From positions 14,220,776-14,284,775 of the forward strand of contig NC_135568.1 in the NCBI RefSeq assembly GCF_964340395.1: a DNA stretch of 64,000 nucleotides, in the 5' to 3' direction. The position numbers were made by a program, and so were the translations under genes. The notes under the pieces are model-generated. The model was given only the letters and a program-made list of their open reading frames with translations. It was not told where the DNA came from and searched no databases. Shown one piece after another: positions 16,408-35,446 of this stretch (position 1 is its first letter; the number at the start of each line of letters is the position of its first letter). This DNA is from Glandiceps talaboti (taxonomy: Eukaryota; Hemichordata; Enteropneusta; Spengelidae).

Positions 16408-17241
16408 ATGGACTTGACTCGATATTTTAGTGAGTATGCTCCTTTCATGTTCGATGATTTGTTTGACGAGGATGGTGACGGGGTGACAGAGGGTTTGGTG
16501 TCGGACTATGACCAATCCTCGTCGGTAGACGTGAAGAAATATAGTCTGGTTTGCAACCAGGAACGATCCCTCCTCGGAACACCCAGACATTCATCACATT
16601 CATTGGTGCTCTCAACACCATCGTCAAGTTCTGAAGACTTGCTCTTTCTCAGGCCATATCAACCTATGGACAGCAACATTACAACTAGGTGTGGTCTTGA
16701 CCATGGACGTGGACACTTGAATAACGTTCAGGGAACTTTAACCACATCTTCGAGCGACACCTCTAAATTAATTTCTAGCTGCGATTTCGAAAAAAACGAA
16801 GAAACATTAAATGCCGATCTATCGTTATCGTCTGACAACTCGGTTACAGAAACTTTAGCGCCATCACCGACGATATCTGGTATTTCGAGCTTTCCGAAGA
16901 ATCAGTTACCCTCATCAATATTACATACAGCTCACGTAAACGAAACATCCCGTACAAACTTATCGACTGGTAGTTTTCCATTTGACAACGCACAAGAAAA
17001 ACATATTGGCCGATATACTTGCCGAGGGCAAGATAATAATAGCCCGAAAAGAGATACTTCGGCTAGAAGAAAGTGCTTTCATCGCAGTGATGACACCGTG
17101 GCAGCCAATGGTTTCCTAGTGACCGATCGGAACTATGTGTCTTGCTGTAGGAAGGCATCAAGCTGTTGTGAATACAGCCTAGGGTCGTCTAAAGCTGAAC
17201 AATCATTTTGCAAAAAGGATTTAAGAATATATAGATCACAA

Positions 17242-17280
<39 letters not shown>

Positions 17281-17295
17281 TCATCGTCATCATCG

Positions 17296-17359
<64 letters not shown>

Positions 17360-17475
17360 TGCTGTTATTATCATCATCATCGTCATCACTATCGCCGTTT
17401 TCGTCACTATCGTCGTCCTCAAGATCATCGTCACCATTTGCTTCACCGTCGTCATCGTCGGCATCTTCACTGTAA
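16408..17475 (+). CDS. Unrecognised acidic, Ser-rich protein with terminal poly-Ser tract
   Basis: A 355-codon frame starting at ATG 16408 in good context (A at -3, G at +4) and ending TAA at 17473-17475. The first 275 or so codons lie outside any repeat and are stop-free, which is unlikely by chance at this base composition. The N-terminus is aromatic and acidic (YFSEYAPFMFDDLFDEDGDG), the middle is Ser/Thr/Asn-rich and looks disordered, and a Cys cluster (about residues 225-272, with CC pairs) precedes a run of Ser encoded by (TCG)n(TCA)n. I recognise no domain. The acidic start would fit an activation domain, but that is a guess. It may be a single exon, or splicing may bypass the poly-Ser part. 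The neighbour downstream is CNPPD1 on the same strand, with no evidence that they are one gene. Confidence 0.5.
17242..17359. repeat. (TCG)n(TCA)n trinucleotide tract
   Basis: Trinucleotide array that encodes Ser in the plus-strand frame it sits in. The TCG part grades into TCA. If translated it gives about 40 consecutive Ser. Confidence 0.95.
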
Positions 17476-17610
17476 CTGTTATGGTATGTTATGGCTTGTT
17501 CAACTATACGTACTATGGTTCAGCAAAATTTAGTGAAGAAGCAGCAAATAAATCTATTTTATTTGACACCATTCCTATAAGATCTGAAGAGATGCATTCC
17601 AACTTTTTTC

Positions 17611-17661
<51 letters not shown>

Positions 17662-17668
17662 ACAACAA
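17611..17668. repeat. (CAA)n microsatellite
   Basis: About 19 CAA units with one CGA interruption, some 135 bp after the stop of the Ser-rich frame. Confidence 0.95.
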
Positions 17669-18045
17669 AATAGCAAAAATATCAACAAACGACAAAAAAT
17701 AATATGATGGAAAAAATCATACGGAATATTGTAATAGCCATGTCAATGGATGGGAAATTGGTATTTATTTTTAATACATAAACAGTTTTACTAGGTTTTC
17801 ATACTTGAAAAAATACCAACTGTTTGTAAGTTAATGAATTGGTAAAAATAAAAATAAAAATTTGCAAAAAAAAAATTTTTATTGTTCATATCCTGGTAGT
17901 GATTTGTAAATAAACTACTCATTGAGCAAATGCACATGTTGCATAATTCCTGATATATATATTTAAAAAGTCGTCATACCGTTTCCTAGTTTCAGCATAT
18001 TTTCGACCTGTTTCTTGGGTAAAAGGACAAAAGAAACACGGAATA

Positions 18046-18260
18046 CATAACAATGTTGGTTTTTATAGCTTTCCCACTTTGTGCTTAAAGCGCTTTACAT
18101 TTAGTACCCCTGGCACGGATCTATACCGACACAACGGCCCTATATACTTCCTCAACTCCCTGAGGAGCATACAATCCATTGCAGCCTTTATATATTGCAA
18201 CATCTATCCTACCAGGTCCCCAGTTATACAGCTGGGTTGACCAGTCGTACGTGGTTCAAA
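18046..18260 (+). mobile_element. SINE-like interspersed repeat, copy 1
   Basis: It shares long blocks in the same orientation with 63795-64000: AATGTTGGTTT, AAAGCGCTTTACA, TACCCCTGG, CACAACGGCCC, TCCTCAACTCC, GGAGCATACAATC and TACCAGGTCCCCAGTTATAC. It has no coding capacity. A GGTTCAAAT near 18250 resembles a pol III B box, but I found no matching A box, so SINE is a provisional label. Confidence 0.65.
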
Positions 18261-19251
18261 TCTCTCCCAAGGACTTTCGAAAAAAAATACATGTCTAAGT
18301 ACAATTTAAAAAATGAAAATGGAAAATGACTCGTTTCCATGGATCATCAAAAAATCAAGCAAAGTTTTGGAGGTTCTGAAACGATCCCAAGTGATCTTCC
18401 CATTGTATTAGGGGAGTATTTAGTAGTCGAGGAGCTAGCAAGGGTGGGAGAGGCTTATATACCTTACATGCTATAGGATCATCTATAAATATTTGCCTGT
18501 TATGGGAAACGAACAAACGTACACGACATCTACAGTGATTCTGAACTCAGGATACCTCATGATATTACAATTGAAACATTAAATGAACTTTTGAATGAAC
18601 TTTCACACTCAGCTCGACCTTCAGATAATATATCAAGGTAAGTTATCAAAAAAACAAAAAAAACAAAAAAACAACAACAACAACAAAAATAACCGTTTCA
18701 GCAGCAGAAACAACAATAACGTTAACAACAAACTTACTGTGTAAATAATATAATGCAAATTATATTTAGATGTGTACAAAGAAATTGCAAATTTAAATCA
18801 ATTAGAAAATTTACTATGATAAACTTACATGGATGTCATTTCAACATAATATGTACATGTATATCTATAAATACAATTTATTTCCGAATCTCTCAAAAAT
18901 CTTGAGAAATCACAAGGAATTGACGAATGACGAAGAAAGATCTTAATACTTATATTTGTTAAACATCGGAAACCATTTCTATATTTTCTGGTGATATTCT
19001 CAAATATTCATGTACTATTCAGAACATTCGACAATCACTGATCTATTGCTATGTCAGGGTGAATTGGGTGAAATTCCGCCAGACAAGCAGTGCCCTCTAA
19101 CGTCCTCTCAAGGAAATTCCTTTTAAACGAGACTTCAGAGTCTCGATCGTTCTATTCTCGCGTGTTTATGACTGTTACGTCCGTACACCCTTCATCGATC
19201 ACGGGGAAGAACACGGGATGTTGTGAAATCGACATTAATACGAACGTAACC

Positions 19252-27162
<7,911 letters not shown>

Positions 27163-28509
27163 TGTATCTGAACATGTTTGGTAGTTTTATTAATTCGACC
27201 CTGTGTAAAGATACGTTTGTCAAGTTGTAATGAATGATTTTCAGCACATGATTACACTCGGTTTTAACTAAAATAGATATTGTCAGTCTCGGTTACTCAT
27301 GTCTCATTGTTGAGGGCTACACCTACGTAGCAAGAGTCTGGAATATTACAACGCTGTCTATTGTAAGGAGCAACATGGCTGCTGTCGAGATCTGTGACAG
27401 TTACTAATAGGACAAAAATGATTCTGAATTTTCATTTTCTTTAAGTCTAAATATGTAACAGAAATCATGGTATAATTTAAAAAAAAAAACTTTTGTTAGA
27501 AATTAGCCCCAACAGCGAGAGTCTGGGTAGCCAAGACTTAAGATATTGTGAGATACTTTTTCACCAAGGATACAGATATACTTGCTTTCCATTATCTTTA
27601 GGTGCTTTTGTCATTTACTCAACAACATCAATTACTGAAAATTCATCTGTGTTAGTAAACCGCTATATTAAAGTAAACTTTTGTACCAAACACAAACTTG
27701 AAAATTGTTACTGTCATTGAACAGAGATGGTAGGCAATACAAACTTCCAGGCATCTGTAACCCATTATTAGGACCATATGTTTGTAAGGTCACGTGTTAT
27801 GAATAGTAGTTCATTCTGTTGACTTTTAGTTTGTGTTTGAAAATTTTAAGTAACAATTTTTCACGTAGTGTACGGAACAAAGAATTTATTTGTAACGATT
27901 CTTATACAGTGCTGTATATTTATGAAATTTACAACCAAATCTATGACTTCGTTATTTTGATTATTTTACTAATTATTGTGAACACTAATTATTAACTAAT
28001 TATTTTGACACTCAAAATTTTTAGCAGTAAAGTGAAATTTTTCAGGTTTTAGCTCCACATTATTGCGGTGGATAAAATATGATGTAGGTTGTAATGTACT
28101 TCATTTTGTAGTTTATAGCCACATTTATTTTGTAAGTTAATGCAGGTATTTGCATCTTAGTAAATAATTCCACCTTTTGTTACCTATACATTTGTAGTTG
28201 GTGTTACATTTTCAAACATTTGTTGCGAAGTCAGTTTCAGCTAAGTGAATTGAAATAAGATTAGAGCCAAAATAAACCCACCTGTTCACAGTATAAGCTT
28301 ATTTATTTTTAGTGCATTAAAACGAATCATGACAAAAGAGAAAAGAAATGTGGGAAAATACATAGATAGCACCGATTGACTAAACAGAGTACTATAAGTT
28401 TTGGATTTTAATTTACAATCATGAGAAAAGATGATTAAATTCTGGTTAATTTAACTTTCTGTAATATCCCACAAAATGTTAAAAACATATCACCATGTTC
28501 TTAAAATGT
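27163..28509. other. CNPPD1 3' flank
   Basis: AT-rich and non-coding in all frames to my eye. It probably includes the CNPPD1 3' UTR. AATAAA occurs near 28270, but whether it is used cannot be judged. A fragment near 27508-27540 resembles one unit of the 2785-3020 minisatellite. Confidence 0.45.
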
Positions 28510-28867
28510 GAAGTGGTCATATGGATGAGGATTGGGGTATTTATTTTGGATTCTTAATTTGTAAAACAATTTTATCATGGCTTCCTACTTGAAAAAAATT
28601 AATGTGAAACAACATATACCAAGTCCTTGTTTGTAACTCAATTAATTGCAATAGATTTATAAGAAATCATAAAGTGTTTGTTGTTGTAGATACACTAATA
28701 AACATTTTACACATATTTTAGCTTTTTGCAATGTATGGCGGGAGTTACAGACACAGACTTTGTCAATGTTGTTTCATATTGATTTTTCAAGTAGGAAGCC
28801 ATGATAAAATTGTTTAATAAATTAAAAATCCGAAGTAATTACCTAATCCTCGTCCATATGGTCACTT
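28510..28867. mobile_element. Foldback/MITE-like element
   Basis: The left arm 28510-28642 and right arm 28742-28867 are reverse complements, with a long near-perfect core (ACAATTTTATCATGGCTTCC plus TACTTGAAAAA) and flanking matched blocks (GTCATATGGA-GAGGATT, TGTAACTC). The loop is about 100 nt. Confidence 0.75.
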
Positions 28868-29256
28868 TAAAAAGACCTTCATTTGGTGATTACTAAGGAA
28901 TAGTAATGAGATCATAAAATTTGACAATTTTGAGAAAAAATATCATAATTATGAAGTCTTCCATCATGTCTGATGAATTAATTAGGAATGGCTATAATTA
29001 CAAAGGGTACAATTATAGATAAAATTATTATATCAAATATTTGACACAACCATAATCACTGTTTTACAATTATATATTATATATTTACTACTTTTCCTTG
29101 AATCCGAAATAATATTATGTTTTATACTTTTTTCACAAAACCAAATCTTGGAGAGAAAAAAAAAAAAAAAACTACCTAAGGAATTTTTATTATTTATTTT
29201 ATTGCCCATAAATACCCAATTTACAAAATAAACAATCTTCAATATTTGATCAGACA

Positions 29257-29600
29257 ACCAACAATATATTCACTGAAGATTGTTAAAATACCAATAATTA
29301 GACATTGTAGAGATATTAATGAGGGTCAGCTTATTCACAAGTTGTACCGTGTCAGGTTGAAATCATGATCATGTAATGACATTGTGCTGAGGAGCACTGA
29401 TTTTAGGATGTGGACCCCAAAATCAACTTGACTGAATTTGTTGCACCATATTATGTATACAGCTACACAAGTATGTTTACTCACAAGTGATTCAATATTC
29501 CCTTATGGTGTATGGTACCATGAGTAAGTCATTATATGTAATACAACAGTTTCAAAAATTGTTCCAGTTACACCTAGTGTAGATTTGACATTAACAATGG
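29257..29600 (+). repeat. Dispersed repeat related to the LRR-caspase introns
   Basis: Roughly 70% alike, in the same orientation, to 41885-42200 and the matching introns of genes C and D. Shared blocks: ATATTCACTGAA-GTTAAAATACC, GTGGACCC-AAAATCAACTTGA, TTGCACCATATTATGT and TCATTATATGTAA. It lies outside the array and has no caspase or LRR coding sequence. Confidence 0.65.
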
Positions 29601-30253
29601 TGCCCAAAAGCTTAAGCAGAAAGACCAATTTCCACACACTTGACTGTTGGCAGACATAAACACTGTGGTAATAGTATTCTTACAGCCACATAACTTTCAT
29701 TGATTCACACCTATTTAATTAAATCAGTCTGCCTTTATTACCTGTATTTATTCAGTATATGTAAGTGAAAGTGATTCCATTTTCATGCTGAATCATTTTG
29801 GTGCAAAATTCGTCAGATAAGTTAAATATTATTAAGGTAAAATTAAATCACTGCTCCATCGTTATAGCAACGCATGCTATTTGCAAGATACTACTAGTAA
29901 TGCTTTGTTAGTTGTTAGACAGTTATGATTTCAAGTTTTGCAATGTAAGCAGTGACTTCATGATGTCTGACTGCTTCTTACAAAGTTATTTGTTGTTTCT
30001 TTTCACATGATGTTATTTCAATTACTTCAGTTTAGGTTTTGCACCAATAAAACAGTTCAAACGTGAACATTGAAGTATTATTGTGTTTATTGTGAGGGAT
30101 GTGTACTGGTTTGTGTATACAACCATCATCAAAGAAATAAGTTTAAGAGATGATGGCAAACATGTTTGTGCACACAGTTGTTTACAGCAATTCATTGTTG
30201 TCCCATTCTCTCGTATTTGAAAGGGATCTGGACTCACATCACACCAGGAGTGT

Positions 30254-30254
<1 letters not shown>

Positions 30255-30294
<40 letters not shown>
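30255..30294. repeat. (AC)n microsatellite
   Basis: About 20 AC units. Confidence 0.97.
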
Positions 30295-30298
<4 letters not shown>

Positions 30299-30380
30299 TT
30301 TTGCTCACATGCAATGCAGTGATACCTGCATTGACATTTTATATTTAAAATTGATTTTAACAACAAAAAATCATGGTATT

Positions 30381-30550
30381 GCCCTTGCTATCATGTGTTA
30401 TTATGTAACTATTTTTAATGTCTTTATGTCATTGACTTTAATATGGAGCATAGTCTTGGTAATTGTGGCCATTTTTGCCATTTTGTTGAAAGAGTTTGGG
30501 TTCATTATTAGCACAACTAAACTGAGGTTCAGTAGTGCTATAGGCGTCGC
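30381..30550 (+). repeat. Dispersed repeat shared with the array flanks
   Basis: It resembles 40780-40980, 49640-49830 and 58330-58500 in the array: a GTCAATGACTTTA-like block, then GCCATT-TTG-CATTTTGTTG and GAGTTTGGGTTCATT. The plus-strand translation of this copy is strongly hydrophobic (VLVIVAIFAILLKEFGFI) and a similar reading survives at 40860-40950, but a 1-nt deletion breaks it in the copy at 49.7 kb, so I treat it as a repeat rather than a gene. Confidence 0.6.
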
Positions 30551-30556
30551 CCAGCA

Positions 30557-30558
<2 letters not shown>

Positions 30559-30592
<34 letters not shown>
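30559..30592. repeat. (TG)n microsatellite
   Basis: About 17 TG units at the left edge of the 30600-31110 tandem array. Confidence 0.97.
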
Positions 30593-30594
<2 letters not shown>

Positions 30595-30599
30595 CAATT

Positions 30600-31110
30600 T
30601 AAAGTAAAAAACCACTGAACCAATTGCCATGATATTTGGTGGGTCCATTACCTTGGGTGTCTAGTTGTGAAATTGATCAAATCAAAATGATCTTACCACC
30701 GGATTGTGATTTGGGTAAAAAATGTGATTTTTGGTAAAAAAACAAACAAACTTAAATTAAAAAACTACTGGGCAGATTGGGCTGAAATTTGGGGGAAACA
30801 TTCTTCAGGGTGCTTTTACTAAGAAATGTTCATGATATGATGGTCCCATTAGTGGTATGCAAATTAGGGCTATAAATGTATCTTATTGGTCAAAAATCTA
30901 TAATTCCAAAACCGCTGAGCAGATTGGGCTGAAATTGAATGGGAATGCATTTAGGGATGTATGGACGAAGAAATATTAAGCATACAATGATTCCATGAGT
31001 GATATGTAAATTAGGTGTAAAAATGTTCATTTTTGGTCAAAAACTTATATCTCAAAAAGTACTTTGTCAATGAGTCTGAAACTTGGTGAGATGTTTCTGA
31101 AAGTGTTGTT
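30600..31110. repeat. Imperfect tandem array, about 130-140 bp unit
   Basis: Three to four diverged units. Two well-kept copies share AGCAGATTGGGCTGAAATT-like blocks (CTGGGCAGATT at about 30768 and CTGAGCAGATT at about 30916), then a GATATG/CATACAATGATTCCAT-like block, TGCAAATTAGG / TGTAAATTAGG, and TTGGTCAAAAA. The first and last units are weaker. Non-coding. Confidence 0.65.
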
Positions 31111-31139
31111 CTGCAGATTTCCTTCAAAACATGTTGACA

Positions 31140-31465
31140 AAATTGGCCCTAGCAACAATGACCATGCCTTTATTTAGCAACAACCAAATGGCAGTATATT
31201 TTGGTTAAATAACAACATCTTCTGGTAGGCAAGGGAGTAAACATTTAAAAAATGAATGTAAATATCCCAAGCAACCATGATCACGCCCATAGCAACAGCC
31301 AAACGGTCGCTTATTTCACAAAGATAACGAAAGGGATTAATAGACAATTGAATAAACATTCAACAAAAGTATTTAAATGTGCCTACAAGACAACACACAT
31401 AGCAACAGCCAAATGATCACATATATCGCAAAGATAGCAACATGGTTGGTTAGGCAACTATATTC
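31140..31465. repeat. Second imperfect tandem array, about 110-130 bp unit
   Basis: Three units, each with AGCAAC-A-CCAAATGG or CATAGCAACAGCCAAACGG, a TATTT- or TATATC-based block with CAAAGATA, and an AAACATT/GAACA tail. It directly follows the previous array, and the pair is bracketed by TG/GT microsatellites. Confidence 0.6.
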
Positions 31466-31602
31466 AGCAAATGAACACCTATTGTTAGCATGGACTAGCA
31501 TATGGATAAACATTTTTAAAAAGTGTACAGTTGTGCTACAACGACATTGGCAGTGTTTTTTCTTCAGTAAGGAAGAGATGTATCAGTGGGTAAAGTCTGT
31601 GT

Positions 31603-31655
<53 letters not shown>

Positions 31656-32540
31656 TTTCTGTGTCATTGTTTTCTCCAAAACGACTGGCTTAATTCAAAC
31701 AAAATTTGGCACATGTGTTTTGTTAAGTGATGGCAAGAACTGATTAGGTTTTGGTAAAAATTCCATGAATATTAGTGAGCAATTTGCGTAATTAATCGAT
31801 AGATCATCTGGTCACACACATGCTTCGTTTCGAAAATGCACCACCAACGTCGAGATAAGGTAAACCAGGAAGTTACTGTATGGATACATGCTGTTACATT
31901 GAGAAAGACTCTGGGGTTGCAAGTGTTTATATTGATATTTTCGTTGAATCTGAAGATTATTACATCAAAGCAAGGAGGTGAGCACTGAAAATACACATCA
32001 CCTGTAAGCAAAAATATACAATCATCTGCTCACTTTACATCTTTCACGCATGTATACGATTTGGAGCAGATGGTCTGTCTGTCAATTTCGATCAAAACAA
32101 GAATGTATACACTTTACCCAGGGATGAAGTAGGGCTATACTATCTACCTTATCACTTTACTGTATCCAAGTTGTTCAACTGTTACAATGCGTGCCATGAA
32201 GTATGTAAACTCTCCAATGTGTAATCATAATGTTATGCTGGTTTTGATTTCATTTACTATTTGCTGTGGAAAGGAGTGTACATATCCTGGGTATGTAGAG
32301 GATCATGTCAAGAAAGCCAAGTGCAGTCGAGGATGGCAAGCTTTCCTGGCATTTGAACGACATTTTTGACAACTAACTTTCACTGGGACTTGAAAAAAAA
32401 ATCACAGATGTAGAGCTAAATTTTTTGCATAAATCATGAAATTGCAAGACTACCCTTACGGAAGGCATTCAGTTTAAATGTGTGGTTATATTGTTTAGCA
32501 TACCATTTGAGTCATACTGGTATAGGTTTTATTGGTGATA
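31466..32540. other. Spacer left of the LRR-caspase array
   Basis: It contains a (GT)n tract and otherwise no supported gene. A 60-codon plus-strand frame at 32187 is discussed among the rejected items. Sequence similar to the array units starts only at about 32540, so this stretch marks the left border of the tandem array. Confidence 0.5.
31597..31654. repeat. (GT)n microsatellite
   Basis: About 28 GT units with one TATGT interruption. Confidence 0.97.
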
Positions 32541-32646
32541 TCACATATATGTGATTTCACATCATACAAATGGAGATATATATGTTATTGTAAATGAATA
32601 CTCAACAAAAGTTGAACTGTCTCTTGTGAACTGGCATTCCCAAATC

Positions 32647-35408
32647 TTATGGGTTAAAGAAGAGGCGTTTCCTCAAAGTGCTAAACATAGACGAACACTG
32701 AGTTACACAGCGTTCACCTTCTTTCTGGACAAGAAGTTTGCCAACTTCATCATTAACTTTCGTTAAAATTGAAAGGATGTCATTGTCACAAGCGTGTGTT
32801 TCCAATGTGTCGACAAGTTTCTGTATGTAAATGGAACCTGTAGATTTGCTTCTGAACGACTGATATCCTGGAACAGTGGAGTATCCGACCAGGAAGTCAG
32901 CCTCATTGGGAACAAGCTGCTGGCAGTACAGTGTGTCAGGCTCTAAGTCAACTCCCTCCATTACGGTATGTCCTTGACAAGCTTGAATGAAGAATATCTT
33001 CGGTTTTCCCACCAAAGAACGGCATCTGTCTGCTACAAATCGTCTTGTAAGATCACGTATCTCTATCATAACATTGTTAATACCATACACGATGTCCTTT
33101 GCGCCATGTGAGAGAATACAGACCACCAGACAGTCGTACATAGAGTGGTCTAGCTGACCGACTTCCTTCATAACTGTTTCCATCTCTTCTGCTTCTAAGT
33201 CGTTGTGTGTGCGAACCGTGAAGTGTAGTTTGTGTAACACCTCTTTTAGCCGTCCTGTAAATGAAATGATAGAAAGCAGAACGAAACGGTGCGTTTAATG
33301 AGAGTTGGGCGGGAAAGAACATGTAGAATGTGTAAAGCAGTTTATACCTGCTGCCTTTATAACCGATTCATATACATTTTTTAGTATACAAATGAACTAC
33401 ATTCTGTAATTATTTAACTAATATTAAATTACTTAGGAAGAGACTTACAGAAGTAATCATGTTTAGGGTACTCATGTTGACAGTCAAGTGATGGGTAGCT
33501 GTTACAATAATTCTTTACTGATATGCAATTTGGATGTATCATAATATTTACTTTGACCACAACTTAATGTTCAATACTTAAACTTTGCATTCCCATTCAT
33601 GTAATGATTATAGTTAAGATAATAAACTTACTTTCATCAATTTCAGTGCCTTGTCTCACTTTGAATGGTCTAGAGAATGTATAGTTATTGATGATAACTG
33701 CAAACCCTCTAGGTTTTCTCTCCATACTGTAGTTTCGAATCATTGTTGATCGATCTCCTAGTTTTCCATGTACTGCTATTTCTATCGATGGCCCAGGATT
33801 TTGATTTATTTGAAGCAATTGCATGTCAGTAACAAACTTCTTGTTATTTTCACCCGATACTTTGGTTGGTGGCTTTTCACATCGACACTGCTGCTTCTCG
33901 AGGACCATTTTGAGTATAGATACTGTATTTGCACGACTGTCTTGACTGCAAATAATTTCTCCATTACTGAGTGGATTCCCCCTTAAGTTAATACTCTGTA
34001 GTTTTACCAGTTTAAGCACGTCACGTGGTAAGTATTGTAACTCATTGTTTTCTATGTCCAGTGTCTCGAGATTCTTGAGTTCACTGATGCCATTGGACAG
34101 TTCAACAAGCAGGTTTTCAGACAACATCAACTTCAATAACTTCTTCAGCCTGCCTATACACTCCGGAAGTTGAGTTAGATTGTTTCTTTCTAGGTTCAGC
34201 AGCTTTAAAGTTTCAAGTTTACACACTGACTGAGGTAATTCAGTAAGTTGATTTCCTTTCAGCGACAATACCTCTATCTGTCTCAGTTGATCAAGATGAT
34301 CTTGGCGTTTCCAGAAATCTGTAAAGTTGAGATGTAGCTCCTTTATATTTGGTAGCGACCACACCAACCGAGTTGTCTCTTGAAGGTTCATGAATGATAG
34401 ATTCAAGTTCTCTAACATCTGTAGCTTGTTAAGTTTGTCAGGGATATTTGATATGTTATTTGACCGAATATCTAAGGCTTTCAACTTCTTTAAAGTCCAA
34501 AACGAAGTTGGTAATGATGCAATTTGATTATATGATACATCCAGCTCTTCCAGTTCCTGTAGTCTTCCGATTTTGTCAGATATATTCGTTATTTCATTAC
34601 CAGAGATTTTCAGACTTATCAACTTCTGCAGAGTAAACAGTGTAGACGGTATCTGTTTCAGTGGATTTCCTGAAATATCCAACCTTTGAAGCTGTTGTAG
34701 ATCACCTGTTCTGACAGGGAGCATAGTTATTCTATTAGCGTCAATATCTAGCCGTTCCAGCTGCCTCAATGTCCATATTGATGTGGGAATTTCAGTAATC
34801 AGATTCGATGATAAAGACAAGTCTCCGAGGTTTTGTAATTTTCCAAGGTCTTCAGGAAGATGTGTTATCTTATTGTCTCTAAGATACAGACTCTCTAACT
34901 TCATGAGTGTACATATTTCAACTGGTATTCCAGTAATTTCGTTTTCTGACAAATTCAAATATTTCAACTGCTTAAGCCTGAAGAACTCTATAGGGAGGTC
35001 CTTTATCTTATTTCCACAAAGGTTAAGTCTTTCTAATATGGTTAGTGAACACAACGGAGCTGGTATTTCAATAAGTTGATTTTCCGACATACTTAATAGG
35101 TACAAATTTATCAAGTTAGTTATCTTTTCAGAAACACATTCGATATCATTGTTATTGATATAAAGGACTTGTAAAGTAATCAGCTTCGTGATGATATCCG
35201 GAAATTGTTCGAATTGATTGTCCGAGAGATATAATTCTTTAATTTTTGAAAGTTCACATAATTTAGTTGGTAGTGTCTGAAGTGCGTTGTGTGAAAGATC
35301 AACAATTTCAGCATGTTTGTACTTGGTCCATAGTTCTTCTGGTACTTGTCGCAGTTGTAAATTCGCACCGTCATATTTCTTCTCCTTCTCAATCCATATA
35401 CCAGCCAT
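32647..35408 (-). CDS. LRR-caspase fusion protein, gene A
   Basis: Exons 35408-33632 and 33254-32647; GT-AG intron of 377 nt, phase 1; 794 aa. MAGIWIEKEKKYDGANLQLR opens an array of about 20 LRRs of 23 residues (pattern LxxLxLSxNxITxIPxxIxxL, about residues 33-490), no signal peptide or membrane segment. A linker of about 75 residues leads to the caspase domain. MERKPRGFAVIINN and VRQGTEIDE (exon 1) give strand 1 and the S1 Arg. Exon 2 gives LSHG (His about 642), FFIQACQG (Cys about 685), LEPD at the subunit boundary, and the small subunit ADFLVGYSTVPGYQSFRS. All catalytic and P1-Asp residues seem present, so it is probably an active cysteine protease cutting after Asp. A is the most diverged of the four, especially in its linker. 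The LRR type resembles SHOC-2/PIDD-like cytosolic LRRs. Confidence 0.92.
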
Positions 35409-35431
35409 TGTTTTACATATATGGTCGTCTC

Positions 35432-35446
35432 TGTATATACTTAACG
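35432..35446 (-). promoter_or_regulatory. Conserved TATA-like block upstream of gene A
   Basis: On the minus strand it reads GTTAAGTATATAC, about 25-40 nt upstream of the ATG. The same motif, preceded by GAG-GTT or GATGTT, occurs upstream of B, C and D about 185 nt before their ATGs. Conservation across otherwise shifted sequence suggests a core promoter element. It is very close to the ATG here, so A would have a very short leader or use another start site. Confidence 0.35.

Larger units (their letters stand above)
17476..19251. other. Spacer before CNPPD1
   Basis: It holds the (CAA)n tract, AATAAA-like sequences around 17847-17860 that could end the upstream transcript, a SINE-like repeat at 18046-18260, and A-rich patches near 18650-18690. 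The CNPPD1 promoter and 5' UTR should lie near its right end; no element stands out. Confidence 0.5.

Noticed and set aside
17189-17470. Minus-strand frame rich in Met and Thr
   Set aside because: Antisense translation of the TCG/TCA tract.
18046-18260. tRNA gene suggested by a GGTTCAAAT B-box-like motif
   Set aside because: No matching A box or cloverleaf could be drawn. The segment is better explained as an interspersed repeat.
27508-27720. 75-codon plus-strand frame beginning MLEISPNSESLG
   Set aside because: Its start overlaps a fragment resembling the 2785-3020 minisatellite and it has no recognisable protein features.
32187-32369. 60-codon plus-strand frame with a hydrophobic, Cys-containing stretch, possibly a small secreted peptide
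   Set aside because: Too short, no recognisable family, no splice or polyadenylation support, and in repeat-rich spacer DNA.
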